Below, one piece after another: positions 10,530 to 21,650 of a stretch of DNA of 64,000 nucleotides. Position 1 is the stretch's first letter; every line of letters begins with the position of its first letter. The DNA comes from Imbricaverruca yamaguchii (taxonomy: Eukaryota; Arthropoda; Thecostraca; Neoverrucidae): positions 418,501 to 482,500 of the forward strand of contig JAOTOL010001604.1 of the NCBI GenBank assembly GCA_034440575.1, read 5' to 3'. The notes under the pieces were generated by a model, which saw only the letters and a program-made list of their open reading frames with translations, was not told where the DNA came from and did not search any database. The translations under genes and the position numbers were made by a program.

Positions 10530-11545
10530 CTGTTACCAGACAGTCGTGATGAAAAACCTTGAGATTTGGTATCCAAAACCTCTAGAAACATCTGATGTTT
10601 TCAAAGACCCTCTAGAATTATCTCTGAAAATTCTGTTCACTAGAGATCGCAACTTTTTTTCCCAGCCAGGTCGAGATATCCAGGTGCGAATGCATGGGGG
10701 GCAAGGTGCTGCTCAGGGGCGCGCAAAAAAAGCACTAAAACTTCGCCGAGTAGGAACGTGGTTCGACAGTTAACATGGCGCCCCCCCCCCCCCACTCCAC
10801 TTGGGGGAATTCCTGGATCCGCGCCTTAGCGGCCGTCCATAAATTACATTTTGCATGGAGGGGTGGGGTGGGGGGTTGGACCGAGCGTAACCGGGGTACA
10901 CGAACCCATGCTCATGATACTAAAAAATGCGTGACCGGGGGGGGGGGTGCATTCTCCATCCGATTCATACATACATAAAGAGTAAAAGGACGCGTAGCTG
11001 GCTCGTCTGTGATAGATAGTGGCTCAGATCTTCAGGCGCTTGCTTATTCTTCCACTGTTCTGTTCACGATTTTAGTCGGTAGTTATCACAGCTAGGTATG
11101 TGAGGCGCGACGCATTCAGGAGCCCGCTTGTGTGGCCATAAGCGATGATGCGTCTCCGCTGATTGTTTGGTGTGGGTGGGGTGATGGGGAGATGGGGCAA
11201 ACGCTATTTTGGGCGCGTTCTTTCAATAACATACCATTGGCGTAATGTGAAATTGTCTTATTTCAGGGGGTCGTGATCTTCCCCATCTCCCCGGCTCCAC
11301 ATGGGCCATATTTTTTTTAGTACAAATGAATAAAAGAAAAGCAACAAAAAACATGTCAATTAAATGACAATTACTAAATGAAATAAATGCATATATCAGT
11401 ACAAATTCATTTCTATGCGCGGTGCTTTAAAACCTCTAGATTTTCCTCTAGAAACGAAACACCTCTGATTTCAAAATTTTAACTGAAACGGATAGCCAAA
11501 ACCTCTAGATTTCAGGGAAACCTCTGATTCTGACAACACTGGAAT
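10530..11545. repeat. Decayed interspersed repeats with recurring CCTCTAGA motif
   Basis: The motif AAAACCTCTAGATT-like occurs near 10575, 11431 and 11502, together with CCTCTGATT variants, suggesting pieces of one repeat family. Between them, 10775-10935 contains poly-C/poly-G runs and a GGCCGTCCATAAATTAC-type stretch typical in style of arthropod non-autonomous DNA elements. On the minus strand at about 10813-10826 is a CGGATCCAGG motif also found at 34776. Ends could not be defined. Confidence 0.3.
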
Positions 11546-12093
11546 AGTTGTGTTAATGCCACTACGACCGCGAGGTGTTCCCACTCCGGATAGATTCAGA
11601 TTTACGAGCGTTGTTCTAATACACTGACGGTCCTCTAACCTTCATTCGGATCCAATTATTAATTTCTTCTCATAATCCTGATGATTAATTGAGAAAAAAA
11701 TTCCCTGTAATTTTGTTGGCGGTTGCCTCGAACTTATTTTTTTTAAATTATTTCATAGCAATCATGGTGCAAAATGCGACGTTAATTTCCGCTCGTCCGT
11801 GACCATAGTCGGTTTTACAGCGACAATTTGCCCGCCCGTCTAGCCGCTTTTCATCCTTCCAAGTCATTCTTGCTTCAACTAAACATTTCAAACATTAACT
11901 AGGAAGTGCATCGAAATACATTTAATATTAGTAAGAATTCACTTGAATATATTTTATCAGCTCTCATTTAAACAAAAAATTGTTTCATGGTCGTCAGAAA
12001 ATTCTTTTTTTTAGATGGATTGTTATATTATAACTTTCCTTAAACCATTATATATTCCGAAACCCATATCCCGAAGTAACATTTTAGACCCGC
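11546..12093. other. No supported feature
   Basis: AT-rich DNA without recognisable genes, repeats or RNA genes. Confidence 0.5.
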
Positions 12094-12105
12094 CCATATA
12101 TCAGT

Positions 12106-12264
12106 GGGGGACGAGTAGCCTGAGGGTAAGATGCTCGTCTCGCAATCGAAAGATTGTGGGTTCGAGTTTCATATGCCGCTACTCTTTGCTCGCGACCAAT
12201 CGGCGTGAGAGATTGGCGACGCTGCATGACTCAACTGTCGATGTGTCGTAAACCCAATAACCAA
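12106..12264 (+). mobile_element. tRNA-derived SINE, copy 1 (with 12-bp TSD)
   Basis: A 159-bp element flanked by a perfect 12-bp direct repeat CCATATATCAGT at 12094-12105 and 12265-12276. The head is tRNA-like: an A-box-like TAGCCTGAGGG near 12116 and a B-box GGGTTCGAGTTTC near 12159 would support RNA polymerase III transcription. The body CGACCAATCGGCGTGAGA (about 12196) through TCGTAAACCC is shared with the copies at 12549 and 38562. SINEs are non-autonomous and move with a LINE's RT; the partner LINE is not identified. The TSD makes this a confident insertion. Confidence 0.85.
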
Positions 12265-12431
12265 CCATATATCAGTCGGTGCACGAACTCTTAAGGCGTT
12301 TTGTGAATATGTATTAGTTGTGCGGTGTGGGCATGTCAGGAGTGACAGGTATGGATATATAAACTTCGTTAACATCGATTAAGTATACATTGTGATCATT
12401 TTCTCTGCCATTGCTCAGGAAGTTGCCTTAT

Positions 12432-12458
12432 AAGTCATCCACGTAACGTGGATGACTT
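12432..12458. repeat. Perfect 27-nt palindrome
   Basis: A 13-bp arm AAGTCATCCACGT, one central A, then the exact reverse complement. It lies between the two SINEs. Could be a stem-loop, a protein-binding dyad or chance. Confidence 0.6.
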
Positions 12459-12548
12459 CAGACGAACGATGTGTGGTGGACCCCACCTGGTCGTCTGTGA
12501 GACACTAGGATAGGAATCGAACAAATGATTTGAAGGCGTTTTATTCTT

Positions 12549-12708
12549 GAAGAAGAATCTCGGGTTATTTTACGACGCATTCAACCGCAAGGTTGTATAG
12601 CGTCCGCAACCTGTCACACCGATTGGTCGTGGGTGGACTCAGCAAATGCCGCCGGCCGCGAGATTCGAGTCCGGCGCTCCACCATCTAAGCTACCGAGGC
12701 CCCCGGGT
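12549..12708 (-). mobile_element. tRNA-derived SINE, copy 2 (with 10-bp TSD)
   Basis: A 160-bp minus-strand member of the same SINE family, flanked by TTTTATTCTT at 12539-12548 and 12709-12718. Minus-strand head GGTAGCTTAGATGGTGGAGC is tRNA-like (A-box region), with an ACTCGAATC B-box-like core. The body CGACCAATCGGTGTGACA... to GTCGTAAAATAACCC matches copy 1. Length agrees within one base with copy 1. Confidence 0.8.
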
Positions 12709-12718
12709 TTTTATTCTT

Positions 12719-13104
12719 CATTCCAGGAAACATCACTGCATTTTTTCAAAATGTATACACTTCGCTATTTATCAAATGTATATACTCCATTACTTGGTAC
12801 TTCAATATACACCCCATAATCTGGCAAACTGGGAAGTTATACACTCCATTACATAGTGCTTCTCAAGATTATACACCCCAAACTTTGGCAAGCCAAAAAA
12901 TTATACACTTCGAATCCAAGACTGAGAAGTGAAAATCCAACACTGAACACCACACTCTTCCTAGCGACACCAGCTTTGCGATTTCCGACAGTGACGTTGC
13001 CGGCAATCTTCCACCAATAGGCATCATCAGGCCAGATGCCACGAAATCGTCGGATGTGCTGCTCAAACTTTACTGCCATAACACTGTCGGGAGCGTTGCC
13101 ACCT
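12719..13104. other. Short degenerate repeats, otherwise nothing
   Basis: Contains loosely repeated TATACACTYCATTAC-like motifs at about 12755-12910. No gene recognised. Confidence 0.4.
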
Positions 13105-13107
13105 TAA

Positions 13108-13584
13108 AGGACTGTTCACACCTAGCGTAATCTCGACGCACTGGCGGAATCGGCGCAAAGCTAGCATGGGGCCCAATGAGTCTGCCGATTCTGCCATTTC
13201 GCCGGCATTACGTCAGCTGTCCGCCGAGTCCTACAAAACGTCAGCGATTTCCGAGCGGACAAAGTTGGGTTTCTCAACTTTTCCGCTCGGCGCACCAGCG
13301 TCCTTGACGCAAAGTCGCCATATTGCTGATCTTCGGACCACGTGCAATGGCAAAACTCAGTCTGCCACAAACTCGATCTAAACAGCTGATTCTGTTGTCA
13401 AACAGCTGATTCTGTTGCCAAACAGCTGATATGTCAGCTGATCGCTGGCGTACTCACGTCCAGGCGATGTCCCTGCACTGGTCTGCCAACGCGTCGAAAT
13501 TACGCCCAGTGCGCCGGGATTACGCCTAGTCCGTCATTGCGCTGATTTTTTTGCGTCGAGATTACGCTAGGTGTGAACAGTCCT
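13108..13584. mobile_element. Harbinger-like MITE, 477 bp, perfect 33-bp TIRs
   Basis: The ends 13108-13140 and 13552-13584 are exact inverted repeats over 33 bp, beginning AGGACTGTTCACACCTAGCG. They are flanked by direct TAA at 13105-13107 and 13585-13587. A 3-bp TWA target duplication and a GGACTGTTCACAC-like end fit the PIF/Harbinger superfamily; this assignment is inference from termini only. There is no transposase inside, so it is non-autonomous. The interior has three AACAGCTGATTCTGTTG-like units at 13379-13440. Perfect TIR identity suggests a fairly young insertion. Confidence 0.88.
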
Positions 13585-13587
13585 TAA

Positions 13588-14335
13588 CTTTTTCACAGAC
13601 GACGGACGAAACGCTGTTGGCCTGCTTCACAGGCCAGTCATCGAAATCCAAACAGGCTGCCACATCGAACCGGGCAAACCACCGGCCGGCCAGACCATCG
13701 GCAGGATCGATGAAACGGAAATCGCGAAAATTATCCAGGGAAGAGGCTATGCACCGTTTGTTTGCACGCTTTCGTTCTGAAAGACCTTTGACGAAGTGCC
13801 CACAAATTAAAAGTTACTTGTCAGCTTGCCTAATCGCCACAAGCATCAGTGCAGCTTCACACATGAAATTAGTTGGCCATTTGGAGTCATTAGCTACAGC
13901 TTCTTGTGAAAAACTGGTGCCGACTAAAACAAACTATATGCCCCAAGCGTCGCACATCCATCAGGAGTATTGCGAGGTCTATTGTTCCCACCCGACCGCG
14001 TGCTGTCGGACAGTGACACCAGTGGCGTCGCACTGCGGCATCAGTGACATAAGTGACGTCATACGGTGCTGTGCAGGTGACGGCACGTTCCGAGCAACCG
14101 CCCGACCGCCGCGACGCCACCACCTCATCGATCCCTGTTCAACTGTTGCCGCAGTTTGCCGCGCCGACAACAGATGTCACCGTGGTCGGGCAGCCGCATT
14201 GGCAGTCTGCCGGGCGCCGGTCGGCTGTCGATGGACGGCGGCGGCGGCGGCGGCAGCTCGTACACGGAGGCGGGGTTACCGACACCGACCACGGAAAACC
14301 GGATACCGGATACGGGGTAGCATGAACTGAGGGAT
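13588..14335. other. No supported gene
   Basis: A plus-strand ORF of 259 codons (13551-14330) spans this stretch but begins inside the MITE end, ends in poly-Ala/Arg low complexity, and has no recognisable domain. I treat it as chance. A GGC-repeat lies at 14238-14256. Confidence 0.45.
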
Positions 14336-14537
14336 ACGGGGTACGAGGTGTGAGGTGTGAGGTACGAGGTGTGAGGTGTGAGGTACGAGGTGCGAGGCAC
14401 GAGGTGCGAGGCACGAGGTGCGAGGCACGAGGTGCGAGGTGTGAGGTGCGAGGTGTAAGGTTCGAGGTGCGAGGTGCGAGGTGCGAGGTGCGAGATGCGA
14501 GATGCGGGGTGCGGGGTGCGGGGTGCGGGGTACGGCC
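14336..14537. repeat. Minisatellite, 9-bp unit GAGGTRYGA
   Basis: About 22 consecutive units of GAGGTGCGA, GAGGTGTGA and GAGGTACGA variants. Because the unit is 9 bp, several frames on both strands stay open, giving spurious ORFs. Confidence 0.95.
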
Positions 14538-14671
14538 ACGAGACATCCAGCATCAGTCATATAACATGGCATGTTGGGGAAGATTCTAGGCCAATGATAC
14601 AAGTACGAGCCATTGGCCATGGGATAGGAGACACTGACTACTAGTCAATGTCTCGGGAAGGGACAGTGCTA

Positions 14672-15470
14672 GAGGACATGACAAAGTGAATTTAACGGAG
14701 GAAGCTCATAAGATCTACTTTCAGAAGACCTACGTTCAGTATATCTACTTTTAGAGGATTTATTTTCACAGGATCTACTTTCAGAACATCTATTTTCACA
14801 AGATCTACTCTCGGGACTGGGTTGTTCAGAGGATCTACTCGAAGACGAAAGTGTTCACAGGATCTACTTTCAGGAGAATGTTTTTCACAAGATCTACTCT
14901 CGGGACTGGGTTGTTCAGAGGATCTACAAATGGGCCTCAAGTGTTCAGAAGATCTACTCCCGAATACAAATGTTCAGAGGATCTACTGAAAGCTGGAAGT
15001 GTTCACAAGATCTACTCTCGGGACTGCATTGTTCAGAGGATCTACAAATAGGCCTTAGTTGTTCAGAAGATCTACTGCTGGAAATGTTCAGAAGATCTAC
15101 TACTGGAAATGTTCAGAGGATCTACTCGGAGGATGGAAGTGTTCACAAGATCTACTCTCGAGACTGAATTTTCAGAAGACCTACTCTTGGCCCGGAATGT
15201 TCAGAAGATCTACTCTTGGGCCGGTATGTTCAGAGGATCTACTTTCTGGACTGGATTGTTCAGAAGATCTACTCTCAATTCCGATGTCCAAGAAGCATAA
15301 GTTCAGCTTTCTCTCGCTAGGTAGCAGCACAGTCTTGGTATTACCGCATTAAATAAGGAATGAATGTCAGATTGAACGCTGAAGCATAGGTAACAATATT
15401 TCTCGGTAGATGGCAGGATGATGTTATTGAATACGAGTTCGTTGTGTGCCTGTATTGTTAGCGTTTCATA
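14672..15470 (+). repeat. Left arm of an inverted repeat pair: GATCTACT minisatellite plus flank
   Basis: 14692-15290 holds about 20 degenerate units whose conserved core is GTTCAGARGATCTACT, separated by 12-20 bases of less conserved spacer (often CTCGGGACTGGAtt-like). It is followed by a unique flank (15290-15470). The arm recurs in inverted orientation at 20270-21078: the flank segments are about 94 percent identical by eye, and the GAAGCTCATAAG boundary (about 14697 and 21060) is shared. ORFs across it are by-products of the repeat. Confidence 0.85.
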
Positions 15471-15878
15471 GCTTGGCAATCGGCTGCCGTCCCGTGGGAA
15501 ACTGATATGCAGAGTAGTGGCGGATAGAGACGACGCACACATTGTTTGGACCTATTTGTATTTTACTTACGGTTGGCTTAAAACGTTAGATGCACTGTGA
15601 TACTCTCGCAATATTTATATTGCATCCACCTGCAATATGGCGGCTGGCCATTCCCTGGTGACGCCATTGACTAGCAGCCTGGGAAGGACTGAGAAAACGC
15701 AGCGTCTGTGGCGCTCCAAATTTGCTCCCGTCACGCCGGCAATGATTCTGCAGCGGGAGCGCTTTCTCAGCGCCCTGCGGCGCTGCCGTAGCTATCGCCC
15801 ATGCTGAGGCGGATGAGATCGTCATGTACTGATATCATTGTGCGGCGGTGCCGACATCATTTTAATCACCATGCGTAA
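15471..15878. other. Spacer inside the left arm
   Basis: About 400 bp lying between the array flank and the RT fragment. It is absent from, or replaced in, the right arm. No gene recognised. Confidence 0.4.
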
Positions 15879-16331
15879 GGTGACTTGCTGTTGTTGGACC
15901 TACTGCATGCTATTAATAGTAGCATTGTGAACTGGAAAATCATTACAATAGTGCCGATAGATAAAGGCGACAATGCTAAGCGGTGCAATTACCGACCAAT
16001 ATCGATATTGCTGGTCGTGACTAGGCTTTGTGCGCTTACAGTATGTACAAAACTGACGGAATACGTACTTAGACTGCATATTATATCCCGGCAACAATAT
16101 GGCTTCCGCCCTGACCTATCGACGAAGGCGGCAGTGCTTTCGTCAGCTGTAGTATATGCGACTAGCAATGTTGACAAGGACATGATGATTTCACTTGTCA
16201 CGGCAGACACCTCAAAAGCATTCGACAGTGTTGAGTACTGCCTCGTGGAGAAGCTAGGGTGGTACTGCATCGACAACCAGTGGTTCGCCGCATGGTTTAG
16301 CAATGGCATCCAGTATGTCGATCATTCTTAG
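15879..16331 (+). pseudogene. L2-like LINE RT fragment (fingers to palm A motif)
   Basis: A 148-codon ORF (from 15885) shows RT landmarks. These are a VPIDKG-type motif followed by NYRPISIL, then RQQYGFRPDLSTKAAV, then the palm motif with DTSKAFDSV, whose Asp is the first catalytic residue. It ends before the PQGS and YADD motifs, and the 5' part (endonuclease) is missing. The style resembles L2/Rex-type LINEs, as do the fragments at 36362 and 50215. The first 55 bases are repeated in the right arm near 20124-20190. Confidence 0.75.
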
Positions 16332-19300
16332 GCCCTATGGGTGACACGTCCACGTTCAAATGATTCATGTTCATCCACGTCCAAATGGACCCAGGCAAAG
16401 TTCGAATTCTGAACTCACACGGTGTCGAGAATAACCCCTCTTATCTTGGCATGGCGCTTTTGTCTTACAACACAACATTACGCATTTCATCGAGTGGCAA
16501 TTTATGGAGGTGTCCAGACGTGTGAAAATGCTATGTAGCTTGACAATAAGTATGAAACAAATAGATGAAACGAAAGTGTTTCTGAGTATGGACAATAAAA
16601 AAGCTATTCAAGTTTACCAACAATGTTGGTATGATCTAGCATACATGTTAAATACTGTATTTTTAGCAAATACCGCCTTTTTAGCTTCAATTCATTACCG
16701 ACAAGTAATGAGTACATGATACATGATGGTTATCTGAAGAACTGGATACATGACTATATGAGAGATATTGGCTAATAAAACACCTCTCGAAGCCAAAACT
16801 GCATAAAGATCAGTGGTCACCCCTGAATTGTCTCCGCTTTCATTCACACCGATGTCTTGTCGATTCAGCGAATTCGACCAGTGGGCATTTGGTCGCTGGC
16901 ACACGCGTCGTAGGTAATTGGCGATGTAACGCATGCACCGTACGTAGGCTTCGGTTGTGAACAATATGGGTTATAAAAATATAACTGATATACCTCGTGA
17001 AGGAAATGTGGATTTCAGCACATTGTAATCAGATTGGACACGTCGAAATCCAAGCTATCTTTACACACGAAATGCATTATTTTCGGGTGAAGAACAGAGC
17101 ATGGGGCATGGCACAGAGAATGGAGTCGGAAAGGAGAGCGCGAGTGACGGCTTTCAAGTGTCCAAATCTGCGATAAGTGACATTTATTAAGCTGACTTCG
17201 GAATCCAACACCAATCCAGCACCTGCGAATTAGACAGCACATGTCAGACTGTTGCAAGCAGCTCACCACTGTTTAATCCATGATTCCGACGGAGGGAGGG
17301 TGGGCAGGTCAAAACGAAGTGTCATAGATTAGGAATCAAATTGTGAGGCACTGAAAATTAGCACTAAAAATAAGCACTAAAAATTAGTAGCGGAGTACAA
17401 TTTAAGCATACATGGGGGGGGGAAATATAACTTGCAATGTCTTCATACCCATTGAAGGGTTTTTAAAATGAATTAGTAATATTTCAAGAAATTTCCAACG
17501 TTTCGGATTTCGTGATCAATTCCTGGGATACGGTGATCATGTCGGAAGCACGAGGCGTCGGCAATCTAGTGGAACAATATAACTTTTGAATATGCAGTCG
17601 AAGAACGTAGCTTACAATCGTATATGAAACCTAAACTGATCCACCTTCAGCTTTACTTCAAGTACTCATAGTTCCTCAGTTGGACACGGTCATGACGTGT
17701 GCGTTGGTAGACGCACACCGGCAGATGTTACGCCAGACGTTCAGCAATGACACCATTATTGGAGGGTCCCCAAGCCTTGAGGCCTCAGTCGGCGCGATTT
17801 TTGATCCGGTGCATCCATTGTAAGCCTCAAAGCATATTTTATAAACTCTGCTCGATATTCCAAGGGTCCCCTTGTTTTTTATTGATATGAACTGAACCAT
17901 TCCGGGAACCATTCGTTCAGCACCTTGCCAATGGACATATGTGTGTCGACCTTAAACCAGTCAACTACATCGGCCATTGAATAAGCCGACCATCCGCTGG
18001 CGTCAGTTCCCGCAGCCCAGCCCCAAGCCGGCGTGAGAAGACCACGCGTCAACTACCCCTCCCCTCCCCGACGACCGCACGATACAGTGCCTCACCCTCG
18101 CCGTACAGAGTGAGATGTGCACGTTGCCAGTGGCGTTTTTAGCTTGATCTCTAAGGACACTTACACATCACAGTGGCAGGGAAAAGATAATGTACCAACG
18201 GCGCAGCAGCATACAGATCTGAAGATACTGGACACGTTGACAAAATGATGAACAGTTCAACAGCTGTGTCCGCCACTGCAGTCGTCCGTTTCCCAGCCTG
18301 CATGGCTAAACGCCCGACGTCGCAGCCCGGTTCATATTTCCCAGATGAGGCGAGCTGGCCGCGATCTGAACGGCCAGCCTGCGTCAAAAGCAGAGCTGAT
18401 CTAGAAATGGCTAACTAATGGCGATCTTGCAATTTCTTGGACACATTATCATTTTGTGCTTTACTTGTTGTCATTTTGTGCTAAGTGTTTTTATATTACG
18501 TGAAAAAGAGATCTCAGGAATACAGGAGAAAAAGTGTCTGAAGTGAAGAGTACATGTGTTTTCATCAGTTGTTTTGGTAAAGTCTTCTCAGCGTGACAAA
18601 AACAACCGAGGTGTGCGCCATTACTGTCATCGCACTGCAATGCATACCTCCAGACTTCTCTGTAATATTCGGCTGCTGATGTCGGTCACCGGACCTCTCG
18701 TGTGCCGCCGAATAGTCCATCCAGCACGTCTCAACACGTGTTCTAGATAGCTGTGTTTATCTTGATTGATAGGTAGCTCGTGCAACAGTTCTACTACTTC
18801 AAAGGCAGGCAGGACTACAACATGGCGAAATATGGTATCTGCACTTGAAGACCAGACTAAACTGAAACCGTAGGTTCTGATAGATTCTTATCGATATAGT
18901 TCGGACACCGGGAAGCCCAGAAACCATAATGTATGACCTGTTTTCAAAATGGTACTTAGTCATCGTCCCAACATAACTCTGACCAGATCTTTATCATTGT
19001 ATTGAGTGTAAGAGTGCTATGCATAAACAGACGCATATGTGTCAAATATTTGTACGTATATTGAAACAATGTTCACGTTCCTATTTTAGTGACATATGCA
19101 TTATATTCCGACACATGTGTACAGTCATAGGCACATGTTTGAAGACAACCTTGCATACATTAAAGTATACAGAGCTCTCACGTCGAGACGCGATGCCAGG
19201 TACAAGTTATCTTTGCCCATAGCCTTCCCTTCCTGAATCTGTCTATCCGTCGCTGTCGCTGATAACCCACATCTTACTGATAATCACACCGGGGAAACAT

Positions 19301-19794
19301 CCTTGGTCGTCCGGGTCCAATCAGCAGTACACTGGGTTTCGGGGAAGCTTTGGACATCAAGACTGGCTAATGACATATTGAAATTATGAGATTTGACCTG
19401 GGTTTCGGGCTAGAGATAAGGTACAGAGAGACATGATCGGTGACCGATGGACTGGCGCGTTTCCGAAGGCCCGGTGTGTTTATTTACTGTCTCGGCGTAC
19501 TTTTTATGATGATGTCACTTTGCGGGCCCCGGGGTTCTTTGGGTTCTCATGACGTCTGCAGCTCCTGTGCGGGGACCACTTAGCCTTTCAGGGGGACCTA
19601 CGGTTGAAAAAAAAAATAATTGAGGGGCACACGCGAGCATTCCCGCAGGGGCGCGTTTTCCTCATGGAGTGGCGCCCCTGGCTAGAATATTTGAGGCAGG
19701 GATACAGTCGGGTCTTCCAAGAGGAGCGCCTTTCCTTCAAAGGGGGAGGGGTACCCCTCTTATAGGGCGTTCTCCTATGGGGGCAAATGTGATT
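16332..19794. other. Long stretch without a supported gene
   Basis: About 3.5 kb of mixed composition. ORFs are short and none shows a domain. Small poly-G and poly-A runs occur (17413, 19606). I see no RNA gene, TIR pair or tandem array of note. Confidence 0.45.
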
Positions 19795-19965
19795 CTAGGA
19801 CAAGTGTACGTATGGCAGATGTACGTAAGCAAATGCACTTAAGCTCAGATGTACGTATGGCAATTGTACGTAAGCGCAGATTCACGTATGGAAAATGTAC
19901 GTATGCGGAAGTGTACGTAAGTGCAAAAGTACGTATGCGCAAATGTGCGTAAGCGCAAAGGTAAG
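19795..19965. repeat. Degenerate 16-bp minisatellite with TACGTA cores
   Basis: About ten units of GTACGTAWGSGCAAAT-like sequence. Most units contain the palindrome TACGTA. Confidence 0.8.
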
Positions 19966-20123
19966 TTGCATCCGTGCCTGCAGATAATCGCATTTGAACT
20001 ACAAACAATCGCTCTGGGGCCACCAATATTCCCGTCTCCCTCCCCCCCCCCCCAAAAAAAAAAAAATTACCTCCAAGTCAATGCCGCTTGTTTTACGCCC
20101 ACAGGTAATGCTCGACTCATGAT

Positions 20124-21078
20124 GACGGGAGGTCACGGTTCACAATGCTACTATTAATGGCATGCACTAGGTGTGGTCCAACAACAGCAAAAGCACCTTG
20201 AGCATGGAGATTCTGATGCTGTCAGCACTGCACGCGCGTGACGATCCGCCAACAACGCCGACACACAACGAGCGCTTGTTCAATGGTATCATCCTGTCAT
20301 CTAGCGATAAATATTGTTACCTATGCTTCAGCGTTCAATCTGATGACATTCATTCCTTATTCAATGCCGTAATACCAAGACCGTGCTGCTACCTAGCGAG
20401 AGAAAGCTGAACTTATGCTTCTTGGACATCACAATTGAGAGTAGATCTTCTGAACAATCCAGTCCCGAAAGTAGATCCTCTGAACATACCGAACCAAGAG
20501 TAGATCCTCTGAACATTCCGTCCCGGGAGTAGATCTTGTGAACACCTCCGTCCTCGGAGTAGATCCTCTGAACATTTCCAGGAGTAGATCTTCTGAACAT
20601 TTCTAGCAGTAGATCTTCTGAACAACTAAGGCCTATTTGTAGATCCTCTGAACAATCCGGTCGCGAGAGTAGGTCTCGTGAAAAAAAAATATCCTGAAAG
20701 TAGATCCTGTGAACACTTTCGTCTTCGAGTAGATCTTCTGAACAAACCAGTCCCGAGAGTAGATCTTGTGAACACTTCCAGCTTTCAGTAGATCCTCTGA
20801 ACATTTGCATTCGGGAGTAGATCTTCTGAACACTTGAGGCCTATTTGTAGATCCTCTGAACAACTCAGTCCCGAGAGTAGATCTTGTGAAAAACATTCTC
20901 TTGAAAGTAGATCCTGTGAACACTTTCGTCTTCGAGTAGATCCTCTTAACAATTCAGTCCTGGGAGTAGATCTTGTGAACATTTCCTTCTCCAAATAGGT
21001 CTTGTGAACATAGACCTTCTGAAAGTAGGTCTTCTGAAAATAGATATTCTGAAAGTAGGTCTTATGAGCTTCACCCAA
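20124..21078 (-). repeat. Right arm of the inverted pair: GATCTACT minisatellite plus flank
   Basis: Read on the minus strand it has the same order as the left arm: boundary GAAGCTCATAAG, about 20 GTTCAGARGATCTACT units (21060-20440), the unique flank (20430-20270), then a short piece equal to the start of the RT fragment at 15879 (20190-20124). The left-arm spacer is not present. The two arms enclose about 4.6 kb. The association of array and RT start in both arms indicates that they were copied together. Confidence 0.85.
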
Positions 21079-21430
21079 TTTAACAGCATAGAGACTGCCA
21101 GTTTTCCGTCAACGGCACGGGGTTCGATGTGTTATTACAGCTCTCGATTTGGATCAGCATGTTGAACGTATTGAAGATGGAGAACAAAATGTCCTGTTTT
21201 ATATGACTTTCGAATTCACTTGCGACGATAATAGCATGCAATTTGGTTTAGAGTCGACAAATGCCCAACGCAAATGAGAGAAAAACAGAATAAAAACTGT
21301 AACTTAAGAACATAGCGTTCTGTGGACAAAGTCAGTGTCGAGCTACTTATCTTTCAAACGTGTACCATAACGGCACATAGGCCACAGAACACGAGTCACA
21401 GGACGTGACTCGCGGTGGCACTGGCACCGG
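21079..21430. other. No supported feature
   Basis: Unique-looking DNA between two repeat arrays. No ORF of interest. Confidence 0.4.
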
Positions 21431-21431
21431 C

Positions 21432-21650
21432 GAGCCGACACGGGCGTCTCCCCAGGCAGTCACTGGCTGTCTCGGGCCATCAGTGACGGTTCTTTGGCCA
21501 CCGTGGCCGCTGCGCGAGCCGACACGGGCGTCTCCCCCAGGCCGTCACTGGCGGTCACGGGCCATTAGTGACGGTTCTTTGGCCACCGTGGCCGCTGCTC
21601 GAGCCGACACGGGCGTCTCCCCAGGCCGTCACTGGCGGTCATCGGTGTCG
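21432..21650. repeat. Tandem repeat, 84-85-bp unit, 2.6 copies
   Basis: Units begin GAGCCGACACGGGCGTCTCC at 21432, 21516 and 21601. The first two are full length and over 90 percent identical by eye; the third breaks off near 21640. The plus ORF at 21405-21929 simply reads through them. Confidence 0.9.

Noticed and set aside
12106..12185. A functional tRNA gene
   Set aside because: The head has A- and B-box-like motifs but no complete acceptor stem pairing, and it continues into a SINE body flanked by target-site duplications.
13551..14330. 259-residue plus-strand ORF
   Set aside because: It starts inside the terminal repeat of the MITE and ends in GGC-repeat Ala/Arg runs; no recognisable domain.
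14692..15290. CRISPR-like array (short conserved repeat with variable spacers)
   Set aside because: The spacers are related to each other and vary in length, the core is only 16 bp, an inverted copy exists at 20.4-21.1 kb, no cas genes are present, and the genomic context is clearly eukaryotic. It is a minisatellite.
20361..20810. 149-residue ORF with repeated CSEDLL-type segments
   Set aside because: Product of the GATCTACT minisatellite; equivalent ORFs in other frames appear in the opposite arm.
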